A DNA stretch of 64,000 nucleotides from Cnuella takakiae (GTDB lineage: Bacteria; Bacteroidota; Bacteroidia; Chitinophagales; Chitinophagaceae): assembly GCF_001953305.1 (NCBI RefSeq), contig NZ_MTFE01000010.1, positions 4,502,707 to 4,566,706 of the forward strand, read 5' to 3'. The position numbers and the translations under genes were made by a program. The notes beneath the pieces are model-generated. The model saw only the letters and a program-made list of their open reading frames with translations, searched no databases and had not been told where the DNA came from. Position 1 is the stretch's first letter, and each line of letters opens with the position of its first letter. Shown piece by piece: positions 17,488 to 26,653 of this stretch.

Positions 17488-18537
17488 TTAATGTGCTTGA
17501 CTCATCTTCAATACTGCAGCATGAACTTTGCTTTTAAGGATTTCTTCTTGATGCTGCTCCATTTTTCGATGCAGGTATTTGGCCGAGAGCATCAAACCAA
17601 ACTTTCCGCCAGCAGAAATAATAAATACACACCATTTCAAAATCCTTGACAGCATAAACTCTGAGTCCTGATGTGCTTGTAAGAAAAGATAGTATGCTGG
17701 CCGACCTTTCAAGAGGTATTTTAGCCCAATTTGTCTGTAGTATGAATCATAACTGAGTGTCGCATGCAATTTTAAAAAGAATAATAATGAAGGATATTTT
17801 TCTTTTAATTTCAAGTAAAGCCAAAGGATGATTTTTTCTTTTTCGGCAATCTCCTCACCTTTTACATTCAAATAAACAGATGCAGTGTTCGCATGTCTGC
17901 GTATATGGGTTAGAACATTCTTAAGTACTCCCATGCCAAAATTTTCCGATGCCCTAGCCCAAAATTCATAATCAAGGGCACTTCTAAAATCGGTGGCAAA
18001 AAAGCCACAACTATCCAGTATACTGGTCCGTAAAGAAACATTAGACAGATTTCCTGGAATATTTCCAAACAAGAAAAAATGTTCACAACTTGAACCGACT
18101 GGATAAAAATCCAGCAAGCATTTCCGTTCAAACCTCATAAGGGAACTATGTGCTCCTTCATTTAGTGCAAATGCAAAACCTAAGTCACTTGGAGCTGACT
18201 GCCAATAAGCCAAAATAGTCGAAAGGCTGGCTTCATTTATAAAGTAATCATCAGCGCAAAGTATCTGACAAATAGGCGCTTTTGCCCTTTTAAAAAGAAA
18301 GTTCAGATTTCCGGAAATACCTAAATTACTTTCATGATTGAAGATGCTTACCCGGCAATCACTTAAGGATGCCAGGTACTCTCTTGTTCCGTCAGTTGAA
18401 CCATTGTCGCCAATTAAAACCTCCCACTGAGCAGAGGTTTGACGAAATACGGACTCCAAGCATTCTTTGATAAAAGGCAGTCCATTGCGAACGGGAATAA
18501 TAATTGATATTTCAGGGCAGGAATAAGATTGCATCAT
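17488..18537 (-). CDS. Glycosyltransferase family 2 protein
   Basis: A 349-residue GT-A enzyme with the classical N-terminus EISIIIPVRNGLPFIKECL, then LIGDNGSTDGTREYL. A DxD-like metal site is in CADDYF, and the later part carries LDYEFWARAS. The C-terminal third holds helices and a hydrophobic stretch that may lie on the membrane. It is a close paralogue of the interrupted gene just upstream (shared blocks GNLSNVSLRT and YLNLKGE/YLNVKGE). A local tandem duplication followed by divergence is likely. The sugar transferred is unknown. Confidence 0.88.
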   Translation of the reverse strand: MMQSYSCPEISIIIPVRNGLPFIKECLESVFRQTSAQWEVLIGDNGSTDGTREYLASLSDCRVSIFNHESNLGISGNLNFLFKRAKAPICQILCADDYFINEASLSTILAYWQSAPSDLGFAFALNEGAHSSLMRFERKCLLDFYPVGSSCEHFFLFGNIPGNLSNVSLRTSILDSCGFFATDFRSALDYEFWARASENFGMGVLKNVLTHIRRHANTASVYLNVKGEEIAEKEKIILWLYLKLKEKYPSLLFFLKLHATLSYDSYYRQIGLKYLLKGRPAYYLFLQAHQDSEFMLSRILKWCVFIISAGGKFGLMLSAKYLHRKMEQHQEEILKSKVHAAVLKMSQAH

Positions 18538-18574
18538 GCTGATGATGAATTAGGGTATTATCTAAAAGTTTTCA

Positions 18575-19567
18575 CTATATGGCATTTGAACCAACCTGAA
18601 AAGCCTGCAACAAACGCTTGGCAGAATAAACCCGGCCGATTCTCCCACCCAATGAAATAAAGAAAATGGCCCATTTAAAATTTTTACGAATACACTCGCT
18701 ATGTGCAGCGTGTTTGTTCACCTCCTTTAAATATTCCTTATTTCCTTTTAGTAAAAATTTTACAGCTAAGTACCTATCCAGGGCATCATACTGAAGCGTT
18801 CCATGAAATTTCAGTCTTCGCATCAGATGCGGGTGTGACGCTATAAGGCCACGGTACATCTTATTGGCAATCTTAATTTTTTGTTCCACCAGTTCACCTT
18901 TTAAGTTCAGGTAATTGGAAGCCTGATTTTTATGAACTCTTACTTGAACGATCACTTCACTCTGTACACCCACATCGTATTTTTTGGAGGCACGGTGCCA
19001 AAATTCGAAATCTCCTGCAAACGGAAGCGATTGATCAAACATGCCGACACTGCTTACTACCCTGGTGCGTAAGGATACATTTGAAAGATTGCCCGGAAAG
19101 TTTCCAAAAACATAAAACCATAGATCAGCATGACCCGCCTTTATAGTTTTAGGCAGTACCTTCTTTTCATATTTGACTAGCCGGTTTGAATCACTTTCAT
19201 TCTGATGATTGAACCGCACAAAACCCAAAGCAGAATCGGCTTTTTCCCAAAAATTCAGCAGTATGTTCAAAGAGCGGGCAGATACAAAGAAATCATCCTG
19301 GCAGAGAATCTGGGAAACTGGAGCTTGTGCTTTTGAAAATAAAAAATTAAGGTTATTGAAAATACCCAGGTTCTGTTCCTGCTCAAAAACTCAAATTCTA
19401 GGATCATTTATTGATCTCAGGTATGCCCTTGACCCATCGGTTGACCCATCATCACTTATCAATAATTCCCAGGTACTTATCTCCTGTTTCAGAATAGATT
19501 CTATACAGTCCTCCAAATAAGGCATTCCATTGTATACAATGGTTATAATTGAAATAGTTGGAAACAT
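18575..19567 (-). pseudogene. Glycosyltransferase family 2 gene with an in-frame TGA
   Basis: Read from the ATG at 19567, the frame encodes a GT2 enzyme of 330 residues (ISIITIVYNGMPYLEDCIES, then LISDDGSTDGSRAYL). It contains one TGA at 19391-19393 (codon 59), between NDPRI and VFEQEQNLG. After the stop the same frame continues through QILCQDDFF and FAGDFEFWHRAS to the natural end at 18575. A single CGA-to-TGA change would explain it, as Arg fits the position. Only residues 1-58 or a downstream restart would be made, so the product is probably inactive. It lies seven bases after wzx and 37 before an intact paralogue that may replace it. Confidence 0.85.
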
Positions 19568-19573
19568 ATTAAT

Positions 19574-21097
19574 TTATCGTCCACGCAACAATTCAAAATA
19601 TTTGCGGCCCCTATTCTTAATAATAGCGCCCATTTCAATTGGGGCTACTTTTAAGTATCTGATAGCATTCATTAACAAAATGACTAAAGAAGCAAACAAA
19701 ATCATCAACTTAAAACCTGGAGCTACATGCATTATAAAAAACGCAACAGCAGTTATGAATACAGAAAACGAAGCCATTTTAGCTAAGCTCCTTGGCCACT
19801 TAACACTATTGCCTTCAAGCCATATTTGTGCATAATGATTATAGAAAATAGCAACGAAGATCTCAACCATTAATAAAGCAGCACTTGCTCCTTTGATTCC
19901 AACTGGAGGGACAAAAAGAAGGAGTAAAATTATTAGGAGCACAGAAGATGACGTTGTTATAACAAATTGTGGCTTTAAGAGATTATTACCTACAACAATT
20001 GATATGGATGGTTGTGCGTATGCGTATACAAGTACAGTCATTGACAATAAGCCAAAAACAGTAGGATCAAAAGCAATTTTCCCTATTGTCCATATGGTAA
20101 ACAATGGCGCTACATATGCCTGAAGCAAAAGCGCACCTGGCGCAAGCACTAACATTAACATCAACCATACCACACTAAATGTTAACGCAACTTTTTTCTG
20201 ATCCCTGGCTAATAAAAACTTCATCAACTCCGGCATCATTGGATTAGTGATGGTTCCCAAGCCTTGGAGCATGGTATTAGCCCCAGTGCGCATGGTTGCA
20301 AAGTCAACCAAGGCTTTTGATCCCACCATCGGCGCTAATATTAATCGTACCCCCTGCTGTCTAAGCAACTCCATTACTGCCTTGTATGATAAAACAGAAG
20401 ATTTATAAAGATTTATCCAACCAATACCTGTACTAGGCCTAACGAAGGGTAACGCTATTTTCCTTAACTGTTTTTTGATATCCCAAAACATCATTAAGTA
20501 ATAGAAAAGGGTAGCTCCAGCCAGAGCAGCGCCAGCCTCCAGAAGGCCTGCACCTTGAATAACTGCTAACAAAGGGGCAACTGATGTGAGAATAGTAAAT
20601 GCAATCCCCCACCACCCCATCCTCGGCAAATAGCCAAAAGAGTAAAGTGCCCGCACCAGTAAACCACCTGGACTTCCTGTAACACACCAGGTAATACCTT
20701 GAATTAATAACACGCTTCCAGCATCTTCAATCAGGCCCCTATCAACATCCTTAAAAATATCCGAAATGAAGTTTGCTTCAATCAGCACATATATAAGCAG
20801 GAGCTGAAGTAAGCCCAAAAGAATACTGATCAGTAATCCAGAGCTTAGAAACTGTGCAAACTGTACTTTATCAGTACCAGCCAATTTATAAAATTCATAC
20901 TCCAAAAAATTATGGTGCCCCATATCTAGTATCTGCAACAAGGTTAATAGGGAGGTGATACCAATCCAAACGCCATAAATTTCAGCACTCCAGTATGATA
21001 GATAAAAGGGTACTAATACCAATTGGGTCATGAAGGTTAATATGATTTTCAACCACGATGTTGCGCTACCTTCTAGTATCCTTTTCCTTGTAGACAT
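19574..21097 (-). CDS. wzx: Wzx-like oligosaccharide flippase
   Basis: A 507-residue membrane protein with 12-14 hydrophobic helices. It opens RKRILEGSATSWLKIILTFMTQLVLVPF, the pattern of the polysaccharide transporter/MOP superfamily. It should flip undecaprenyl-linked repeat units from the cytoplasmic to the periplasmic face for Wzy. It is followed after seven bases by the interrupted GT2 gene. No unusual features apart from AT-rich codon use like its neighbours. Confidence 0.87.
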   Translation of the reverse strand: MSTRKRILEGSATSWLKIILTFMTQLVLVPFYLSYWSAEIYGVWIGITSLLTLLQILDMGHHNFLEYEFYKLAGTDKVQFAQFLSSGLLISILLGLLQLLLIYVLIEANFISDIFKDVDRGLIEDAGSVLLIQGITWCVTGSPGGLLVRALYSFGYLPRMGWWGIAFTILTSVAPLLAVIQGAGLLEAGAALAGATLFYYLMMFWDIKKQLRKIALPFVRPSTGIGWINLYKSSVLSYKAVMELLRQQGVRLILAPMVGSKALVDFATMRTGANTMLQGLGTITNPMMPELMKFLLARDQKKVALTFSVVWLMLMLVLAPGALLLQAYVAPLFTIWTIGKIAFDPTVFGLLSMTVLVYAYAQPSISIVVGNNLLKPQFVITTSSSVLLIILLLLFVPPVGIKGASAALLMVEIFVAIFYNHYAQIWLEGNSVKWPRSLAKMASFSVFITAVAFFIMHVAPGFKLMILFASLVILLMNAIRYLKVAPIEMGAIIKNRGRKYFELLRGR

Positions 21098-21260
21098 ATG
21101 CTAAACCACCTTTTCACAATCCTTTTGAACTTAAAGGGATATTCACAATTTCTCGCTGCTTCAAACCTCTAAATCCCGTTTAATAACGCAGCTATCATGA
21201 TCCCGCACCGAATTGTTCCTTTAATACCGGCCGGTAATTATAACAACCATAACCTTTAAC

Positions 21261-22364
21261 CTATCTATACAACAAATGGTTTTGGGAAGTTTGTGCCTCT
21301 TTTCCAGACAAAATTTTCAGATCATTTTCCATCATTTCCTTTACCAAAGCAGCCAAACTGTATTTTGGCTTCCAACCAAGCTGCTGCATTGCCTTTGAAG
21401 CATCGCCAATCAGCAGGTCTACTTCGGTATGGCGGAAATAAGCAGGGTCGATAGCCAGTACCATTTTTCCGGGTTCCAAATGGAAGTCGGGGTGGTTACA
21501 GGAAACGACATATCCTTTCTCATCAACCCCTTTACCCTGAAAGGCGAGCTCAATACCTACTTCTTCAAAGGCCATCCGGATAAAATCACGAACCCTGGTT
21601 GTGATGCCGGTAGCGATTACAAAGTCTTCAGGAGTATCCTGCTGGAGCATCCGCCACATGGCTTCCACGTAATCTTTGGCATGGCCCCAGTCGCGTTGCG
21701 CATCGATATTACCCATGTACAGGCAATCCTGCAACCCGAGAGCGATGGCGGCAATGCCACGGGTAATCTTGCGGGTAACAAAGGTTTCACCCCGCAGCGG
21801 GCTCTCGTGGTTAAAGAGAATACCATTACAGGCATACATGCCATATGCCTCGCGGTAGTTCACTGTAATCCAGTAAGCATAAAGCTTGGCTACGGCATAA
21901 GGGCTGCGCGGGTAGAAAGGCGTGGTTTCGCGTTGCGGCACTTCCTGCACCAATCCATACAGTTCGGAAGTGGAGGCCTGGTACAACCGGGTCTTCTTTT
22001 CCATTCCCAGTATGCGAATGGCTTCCAGCAGGCGCAGGGTACCAATGCCATCTGCATTGGCGGTGTACTCGGGGGTATCAAAAGAAACTTTCACATGGCT
22101 CATAGCAGCCAGGTTGTAAATTTCATCGGGTTGTGTTTCCTGTATGATCTTTACCAGGTTCATGCTGTCGGTCATATCGCCGTAATGGAGCGTAAAGCGT
22201 ACATCCGCTTCGTGCCGATCCTGGTACAAGTGATCGATCCGACTGGTATTAATCAGTGAAGCACGGCGCTTGATGCCATGCACCCTATATCCCTTCTCTA
22301 GAAGCAATTCGGCCAGGTAGGCCCCGTCTTGTCCTGTAATTCCGGTGATTAATGCTGTTTTCAT
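21261..22364 (-). CDS. gmd: GDP-mannose 4,6-dehydratase
   Basis: A 367-residue short-chain dehydrogenase-like enzyme. The NADP-binding TGITGQDG lies at residues 7-14, then [19 protein letters not shown], both hallmarks of Gmd. The catalytic Tyr-x3-Lys is in [15 protein letters not shown] and the substrate motif is [19 protein letters not shown]. It converts GDP-D-mannose to GDP-4-keto-6-deoxy-D-mannose, precursor of GDP-fucose, GDP-rhamnose and others. No partner gene (fucose synthase or reductase) and no active ManC lies in the window, so both must be encoded elsewhere. GC content is higher than in the adjacent variable core. The start at 22364 is the family start; a start 20 codons upstream is unlikely. 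Confidence 0.96.
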   Translation of the reverse strand: MKTALITGITGQDGAYLAELLLEKGYRVHGIKRRASLINTSRIDHLYQDRHEADVRFTLHYGDMTDSMNLVKIIQETQPDEIYNLAAMSHVKVSFDTPEYTANADGIGTLRLLEAIRILGMEKKTRLYQASTSELYGLVQEVPQRETTPFYPRSPYAVAKLYAYWITVNYREAYGMYACNGILFNHESPLRGETFVTRKITRGIAAIALGLQDCLYMGNIDAQRDWGHAKDYVEAMWRMLQQDTPEDFVIATGITTRVRDFIRMAFEEVGIELAFQGKGVDEKGYVVSCNHPDFHLEPGKMVLAIDPAYFRHTEVDLLIGDASKAMQQLGWKPKYSLAALVKEMMENDLKILSGKEAQTSQNHLLYR

Positions 22365-22554
22365 GTAAAGCTGAATTCGGTTAGGGGGGAAATACCAAAG
22401 GAATACTGTGGCACTGTGAAGCAATATGTTTTTTACTTGTTTGCGCTGTTACAAATTTCCATTGCAGGCAATCTGCAGATGGTATTTACATTGCTGTTAG
22501 CAGTTCAGTTTATTACTGGCAAGTGCCATATACTTATACAAACCGATTAGAGGA

Positions 22555-23094
22555 TCAGGCAGAGATTTTATTTGCCAGCCCACTTTGCGATGGCGGTTGT
22601 ATTACCACAAGGTTGGTACGGGCCACTTCTGCTACCAGTGCATAACCCAGTGAAGGGATAGACACTTTTACAGTATTCGCCGACACCTGAACCACCTTGC
22701 CTTCCATGTTGGCCAATGGACCATCTGCAATACGCACCAAATCACTGGTGCGTAAGGAAACTTTCTCGAGCTGCACATTGCGGTGCTTGGTTAAGAAATC
22801 CCTGATGGCGTCTATTTCCGATTGCTTAACTACTGCGGCTTTTCCCAGCCAGCTAATAAAACTGAGCACCCCAGGCACTTCCCGGATATAAGAGTGCTGC
22901 TTTAGCGAGGTTTGCACAAAAACGTAAGAAGGAAAGAGCGGTTCATCTACCCACTTCTTTCGATCGTGCCATTGTTTATGCACTTTGTTCAACGGGCAGT
23001 AGTTTGTTATTTCCATGCGTGCCAATTGCCCGGCCACTTTCTTTTCCCATTTGGGTCTGGTGTACAGCACATACCAGTTGGTTTCAGCAGTCAT
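22555..23094 (-). CDS. upxY: UpxY-family transcription antiterminator (NusG paralogue)
   Basis: A 179-residue protein with a NusG N-terminal domain (NWYVLYTRPKWEKKVAGQLARM, then PLFPSYVFVQTS) and a KOW motif near residues 120-150 (LVRIADGPLANMEGKVVQVS). In Bacteroides, UpxY proteins bind RNA polymerase at the start of a capsule operon and stop premature termination inside it. Here the gene is third, after wza and wzc, ahead of the AT-rich variable part. This suggests it acts on the long downstream stretch. Confidence 0.92.
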   Translation of the reverse strand: MTAETNWYVLYTRPKWEKKVAGQLARMEITNYCPLNKVHKQWHDRKKWVDEPLFPSYVFVQTSLKQHSYIREVPGVLSFISWLGKAAVVKQSEIDAIRDFLTKHRNVQLEKVSLRTSDLVRIADGPLANMEGKVVQVSANTVKVSIPSLGYALVAEVARTNLVVIQPPSQSGLANKISA

Positions 23095-23231
23095 GGTATT
23101 CTCTGTTTGTTAGCTTTTGCAAGCAGGCAGGGCTTCGCCTATCCCGGTAACATCCTGTTCCCGGGTCAGTTGGTTTTGCCTGACTTGATTTGATTGAAAC
23201 TTCTGTGTAACTGATAGATTGCGGCGGGTCC

Positions 23232-25589
23232 TTAGCCTACGAGCTTTTTACGCTTGGGCTGCTTGTCGCCTTCTTCGTTGTAGGCATAGCCATTACCATA
23301 TGCATGGCCATAACCATATCCATAATTACCGTAACCACGGTTCTTAACACCATTGAAGATGATGGCCATATTATTCAACCCGTTCATCCTGATCTGTTCA
23401 TCTAATTTTCTGACAAACATCCGGGGTGTATATCCATGCCGTACCATGTATAGGGTAGCATCGCACATGGGTGAAAGGATATAGGCATCGGTTACTGGGC
23501 TAATGGGTGCTGTATCTACCAGGATATAATCAAAATGCTGCTCCAGGTAGGCAAACAATTCACCCAACTGCCCATTTCCTATCAACTCCGATGGATTTGG
23601 AGGAATGGGTCCGCTAGGTACCACAAAAAGATTGGTATTGATAGCAGTAGGCTTTATGATCTCTTCTGCATCTTTTTCACTGATCAGGAAATTAGTAACC
23701 CCTGTTAAGCGGGCAACCCCCAGAAGGCTGGCTAGGCGTGGCTTACGCAGATCCAGTTCCAGCATTACCACCTTCTTACCCATCAGCGCAAGGCTGATAC
23801 CCAGGTTGGCAGTGACAAAGCTTTTGCCTTCCCCTGATATGGAAGAAGTAATCAGTATTTTCTTTTTACGTGAGTTGATACCCAGGTATCCCAGTGAAGT
23901 GCGTAGGTGCCTGAACTGCTCGGCCTGAATGGTTCGTTTTCCTTCGCCTACCACTAAAGGGTTCTTGTCCGAGCTATAGGCCACCTCACCCAGGATCGGG
24001 ACAGCAGAAAGCTGTTCAATCTCGGTGCGAAACATAATGTTCCGGTTAAGTACTTCCTTGATGGTAACAAAGCCAATACCGGCACCTATTGCAGCCACAA
24101 TGGCCATCAGGTAAACCATCTTGGGAACAGGGCTTACAGGTTTGGGAAAAGACTGGGCAACATCTACCAGCCGGCTATCGGAAACTGTGGAAGCAAAAGA
24201 TAGCGCTGTTTCCTCACGCTTTTGCAGAAGGAAGGTGTAGATGTTATTCTTAATGGCCTGCTGCCTGCTGATGCTCAAAAGCTCACGCTCCTTCTCGGGA
24301 AGGCTATAAAGAATGGAGTTGAACTTATTGCTGGCAGCATATACATCACTCCTACCAGCCTCCAGGTTGTTACGCTGGCTGCGTACGTTTTCCAGGATAC
24401 CGGGACGTATTTTATCAATCTGCTCGGCCAGCGACACCATCATAGGATGGTTTTCCGCCGTGGTCTTGCGAAGCCTTTCATACTGCATCTCGGCCTCGTA
24501 CAACCGCTGGAGCAATTGAGTGAGTACAGGGTCGGTAACACCAAGGGTAGCTGGCACAATGCCTTCCTTATTGTTCTTCGACAACACATAACGCTCTACC
24601 TGGTCGAGTACAGAAAGTTGCATGGTTACCTCTGTAAGGCGCTGATCGTTAGCACCCACGTTATCCAGGAACATTTTACCCTGGCTGCTGATGTCCACGA
24701 TCTTGTTTTGGGTGCGGAAGCGCTCCAGTTGCTGTTCTACAGAGTCCAACTCCTTAACTACATAATGCAGGCGTTCCTGTACAAATTTCAGGGTATTGGC
24801 TGCCAGTACATTTTTATCGTTGATAGCAGCCCTTTCGTAAGCGGCAATCAGTTCGTTGAGCATGTCCTCCCCTCTTACCGGCTCTTCATCCTGAATTTCC
24901 AGGTTCAGCACCGAAGACTGTTTGCTGGTAGCATTTACCGACAGGTTGTTCAACATATTGCCTGCGGCAGTGCGCAGGTCCACCAGGGAGAAGTACAAAG
25001 GCTTTTGCACACCGGACGCACCAGCGTAGTACTTGTTGCGGCGGAACTGCAAGACGCCATAAGGCGTTTGGTGCCAGGTGTTCAGGCTATACTTTTTTCC
25101 ATCAATAGCCACTGAAGCAGAGCTGGAATCAAAGGTGAAATAGACCTTGTCCCACTCTTTTAGGTGCTCCGGATCTTTATGTTCGATGGTGATGGGAGCG
25201 GTAGTGTAGGCCGACCGGTCGTTGAACTTGCCTTCAACAGTTGTAGGTGCGTACAGTTTCAGGTTACGGGCCACCTCCTTTGCAAGGGTGCGCGAACGGA
25301 TTACTTCTATCTCATTCTCTACAATCTTGCTGGCACCAAACAAGTTCATGGATTGCAGTATCTCCGACTGGTCCCAAATACCCTTATTCTCATCCTTGAT
25401 GAGCACGGTGGCAGAAGCCAGGTAAGCCGGGTTCTTATACCGCAAATAAGTCCATGCAGCAGCCGTACTCATCAGGAGTAATACAAGGAATAATGGCCAG
25501 TAAGGAAGGTACTTGGCAAGCATATCCTGCAGCAGGTTATCGTCCCGGTCTTGTATGCCGGAGTACTGTTTTGGTTCCTGGGTTTGCAT
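23232..25589 (-). CDS. wzc: Wzc/GumC-type polysaccharide co-polymerase with tyrosine autokinase domain
   Basis: A 785-residue inner-membrane protein. The N-terminal Wzz domain starts at about residue 20, with a first membrane helix LFLVLLLMSTAAAWTYLRY. A long coiled-coil periplasmic part follows (AINDKNVLAANTLKFVQERL and further), then a second helix near residue 500 (MVYLMAIVAAIGAGIGFV). The BY-kinase domain has Walker A SSISGEGKSFVTANL, A' MLELDLRKP and B YILVDTAPISPVTDAY. The tail is rich in tyrosine and glycine (GYGNYGYGYGHAYGNGYAY), the expected autophosphorylation cluster. Phosphorylation cycles set chain length and export together with Wza, whose gene ends 20 bases upstream. Confidence 0.95.
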   Translation of the reverse strand: MQTQEPKQYSGIQDRDDNLLQDMLAKYLPYWPLFLVLLLMSTAAAWTYLRYKNPAYLASATVLIKDENKGIWDQSEILQSMNLFGASKIVENEIEVIRSRTLAKEVARNLKLYAPTTVEGKFNDRSAYTTAPITIEHKDPEHLKEWDKVYFTFDSSSASVAIDGKKYSLNTWHQTPYGVLQFRRNKYYAGASGVQKPLYFSLVDLRTAAGNMLNNLSVNATSKQSSVLNLEIQDEEPVRGEDMLNELIAAYERAAINDKNVLAANTLKFVQERLHYVVKELDSVEQQLERFRTQNKIVDISSQGKMFLDNVGANDQRLTEVTMQLSVLDQVERYVLSKNNKEGIVPATLGVTDPVLTQLLQRLYEAEMQYERLRKTTAENHPMMVSLAEQIDKIRPGILENVRSQRNNLEAGRSDVYAASNKFNSILYSLPEKERELLSISRQQAIKNNIYTFLLQKREETALSFASTVSDSRLVDVAQSFPKPVSPVPKMVYLMAIVAAIGAGIGFVTIKEVLNRNIMFRTEIEQLSAVPILGEVAYSSDKNPLVVGEGKRTIQAEQFRHLRTSLGYLGINSRKKKILITSSISGEGKSFVTANLGISLALMGKKVVMLELDLRKPRLASLLGVARLTGVTNFLISEKDAEEIIKPTAINTNLFVVPSGPIPPNPSELIGNGQLGELFAYLEQHFDYILVDTAPISPVTDAYILSPMCDATLYMVRHGYTPRMFVRKLDEQIRMNGLNNMAIIFNGVKNRGYGNYGYGYGHAYGNGYAYNEEGDKQPKRKKLVG

Positions 25590-25609
25590 AAAGGGTAAAG
25601 GCTGGTATT

Positions 25610-26386
25610 TTAATTAATTAATCGGTCGAGTACGATTACTGCTACGGAAAGACCACTTAATATTAGGGGCAAAATTTGCCGGCCCTGGCTGGTGCTGGAA
25701 ACTTTTGCATTGTTGGGTTCCGCGTAAATAATATCGTTTGATTTCAACTGGTAATAAGGAGCGGTGAGCACATCGCTCTTATTGAGGTTGATACGTCTGA
25801 TGATCTTTTTCCCTGCTTCTTCCCTGATCAACAAAATATTATCCCGTTTAGCATAAATGGTGAGGTCGCCTGCAAGGCCTAAGGCCTCCATGATATTGAT
25901 CTTTTCGTTGGGCACAGTTATAGATGCCGGACGGCCTACTTCACCCAAAACGGTAACATGAAAGTTCAACTGGCGAACAGTGATTACCGGATCGGATAAT
26001 AGTTTGCGATCGGTTAGCTGTTGTACCAGCTGGCGGGTAAATTCTTTTTTAGTAATACCGGCAGCTTTGATTTGCCCCAGTACCGGAAACTGAATGTAAC
26101 CATCCTGGTCAACCAGGTAACCTGCAGCCTGCCCAAGCATATTGGAAGTACCGGTGGTAATAGCGCCAGGCATATTGGGTAAGTTGAAGATAATGCTTGC
26201 CTCGGGGTTAAGGCTGCTTACAGAAATACTAAGAATGTCGTTCTTGGAAATTACAGGATCCAGGTTGGCCTCTTGCTCCATCAGATCGGCATCGGTCAGA
26301 CCGTTGAAATAAACAGCTTTCTTAGCGTTCACGCATGAAAATAGTAGGGGTAGGATCAATAAACAGATCGAATAAAACTTTCTCAT
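25610..26386 (-). CDS. wza: Wza-type polysaccharide export outer-membrane lipoprotein
   Basis: A 258-residue lipoprotein with lipobox LLFSC (Cys18). The polysaccharide-export domain includes ISKNDILSISVSSLNPEA and GYLVDQDGYIQFPVLGQIKAAG. A SLBB-like domain follows (VTVLGEVGRPASITVPNEKI, MEALGLAGDLTIYAKRDNI), and a C-terminal hydrophobic helix ILSGLSVAVIVLDRLI. It forms the outer-membrane export channel with Wzc. It is the first clearly structural gene of the exopolysaccharide operon. Confidence 0.94.
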   Translation of the reverse strand: MRKFYSICLLILPLLFSCVNAKKAVYFNGLTDADLMEQEANLDPVISKNDILSISVSSLNPEASIIFNLPNMPGAITTGTSNMLGQAAGYLVDQDGYIQFPVLGQIKAAGITKKEFTRQLVQQLTDRKLLSDPVITVRQLNFHVTVLGEVGRPASITVPNEKINIMEALGLAGDLTIYAKRDNILLIREEAGKKIIRRINLNKSDVLTAPYYQLKSNDIIYAEPNNAKVSSTSQGRQILPLILSGLSVAVIVLDRLIN

Positions 26387-26653
26387 CCTTTGGTTTTGGC
26401 GTTGGTGTGGTGGCTGCAGTTAGTTGATCAAGGAGGATATAAGAAATTAGCTGTGCAAACAGTTAAAGGGTGTGAGTTAGTAGTTGGTTTTGGTTAAGTC
26501 ACTTTACAGCGGTTGCGCCTCACAGTAACAATTGGTTCGTAAAAGTTCTGTTCGCATATCAATAACTACTTAAAAGTAGATGAGTACAAGTACTTAATAC
26601 TGTTCAGTTTTGTTCAGAAAAATTCGACTAATCAAAAGCATTAATACGTTTCA

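Noticed and set aside
21429..22259. Plus-strand frame of 276 codons
   Set aside because: It is antisense to gmd; no motif and no start context.
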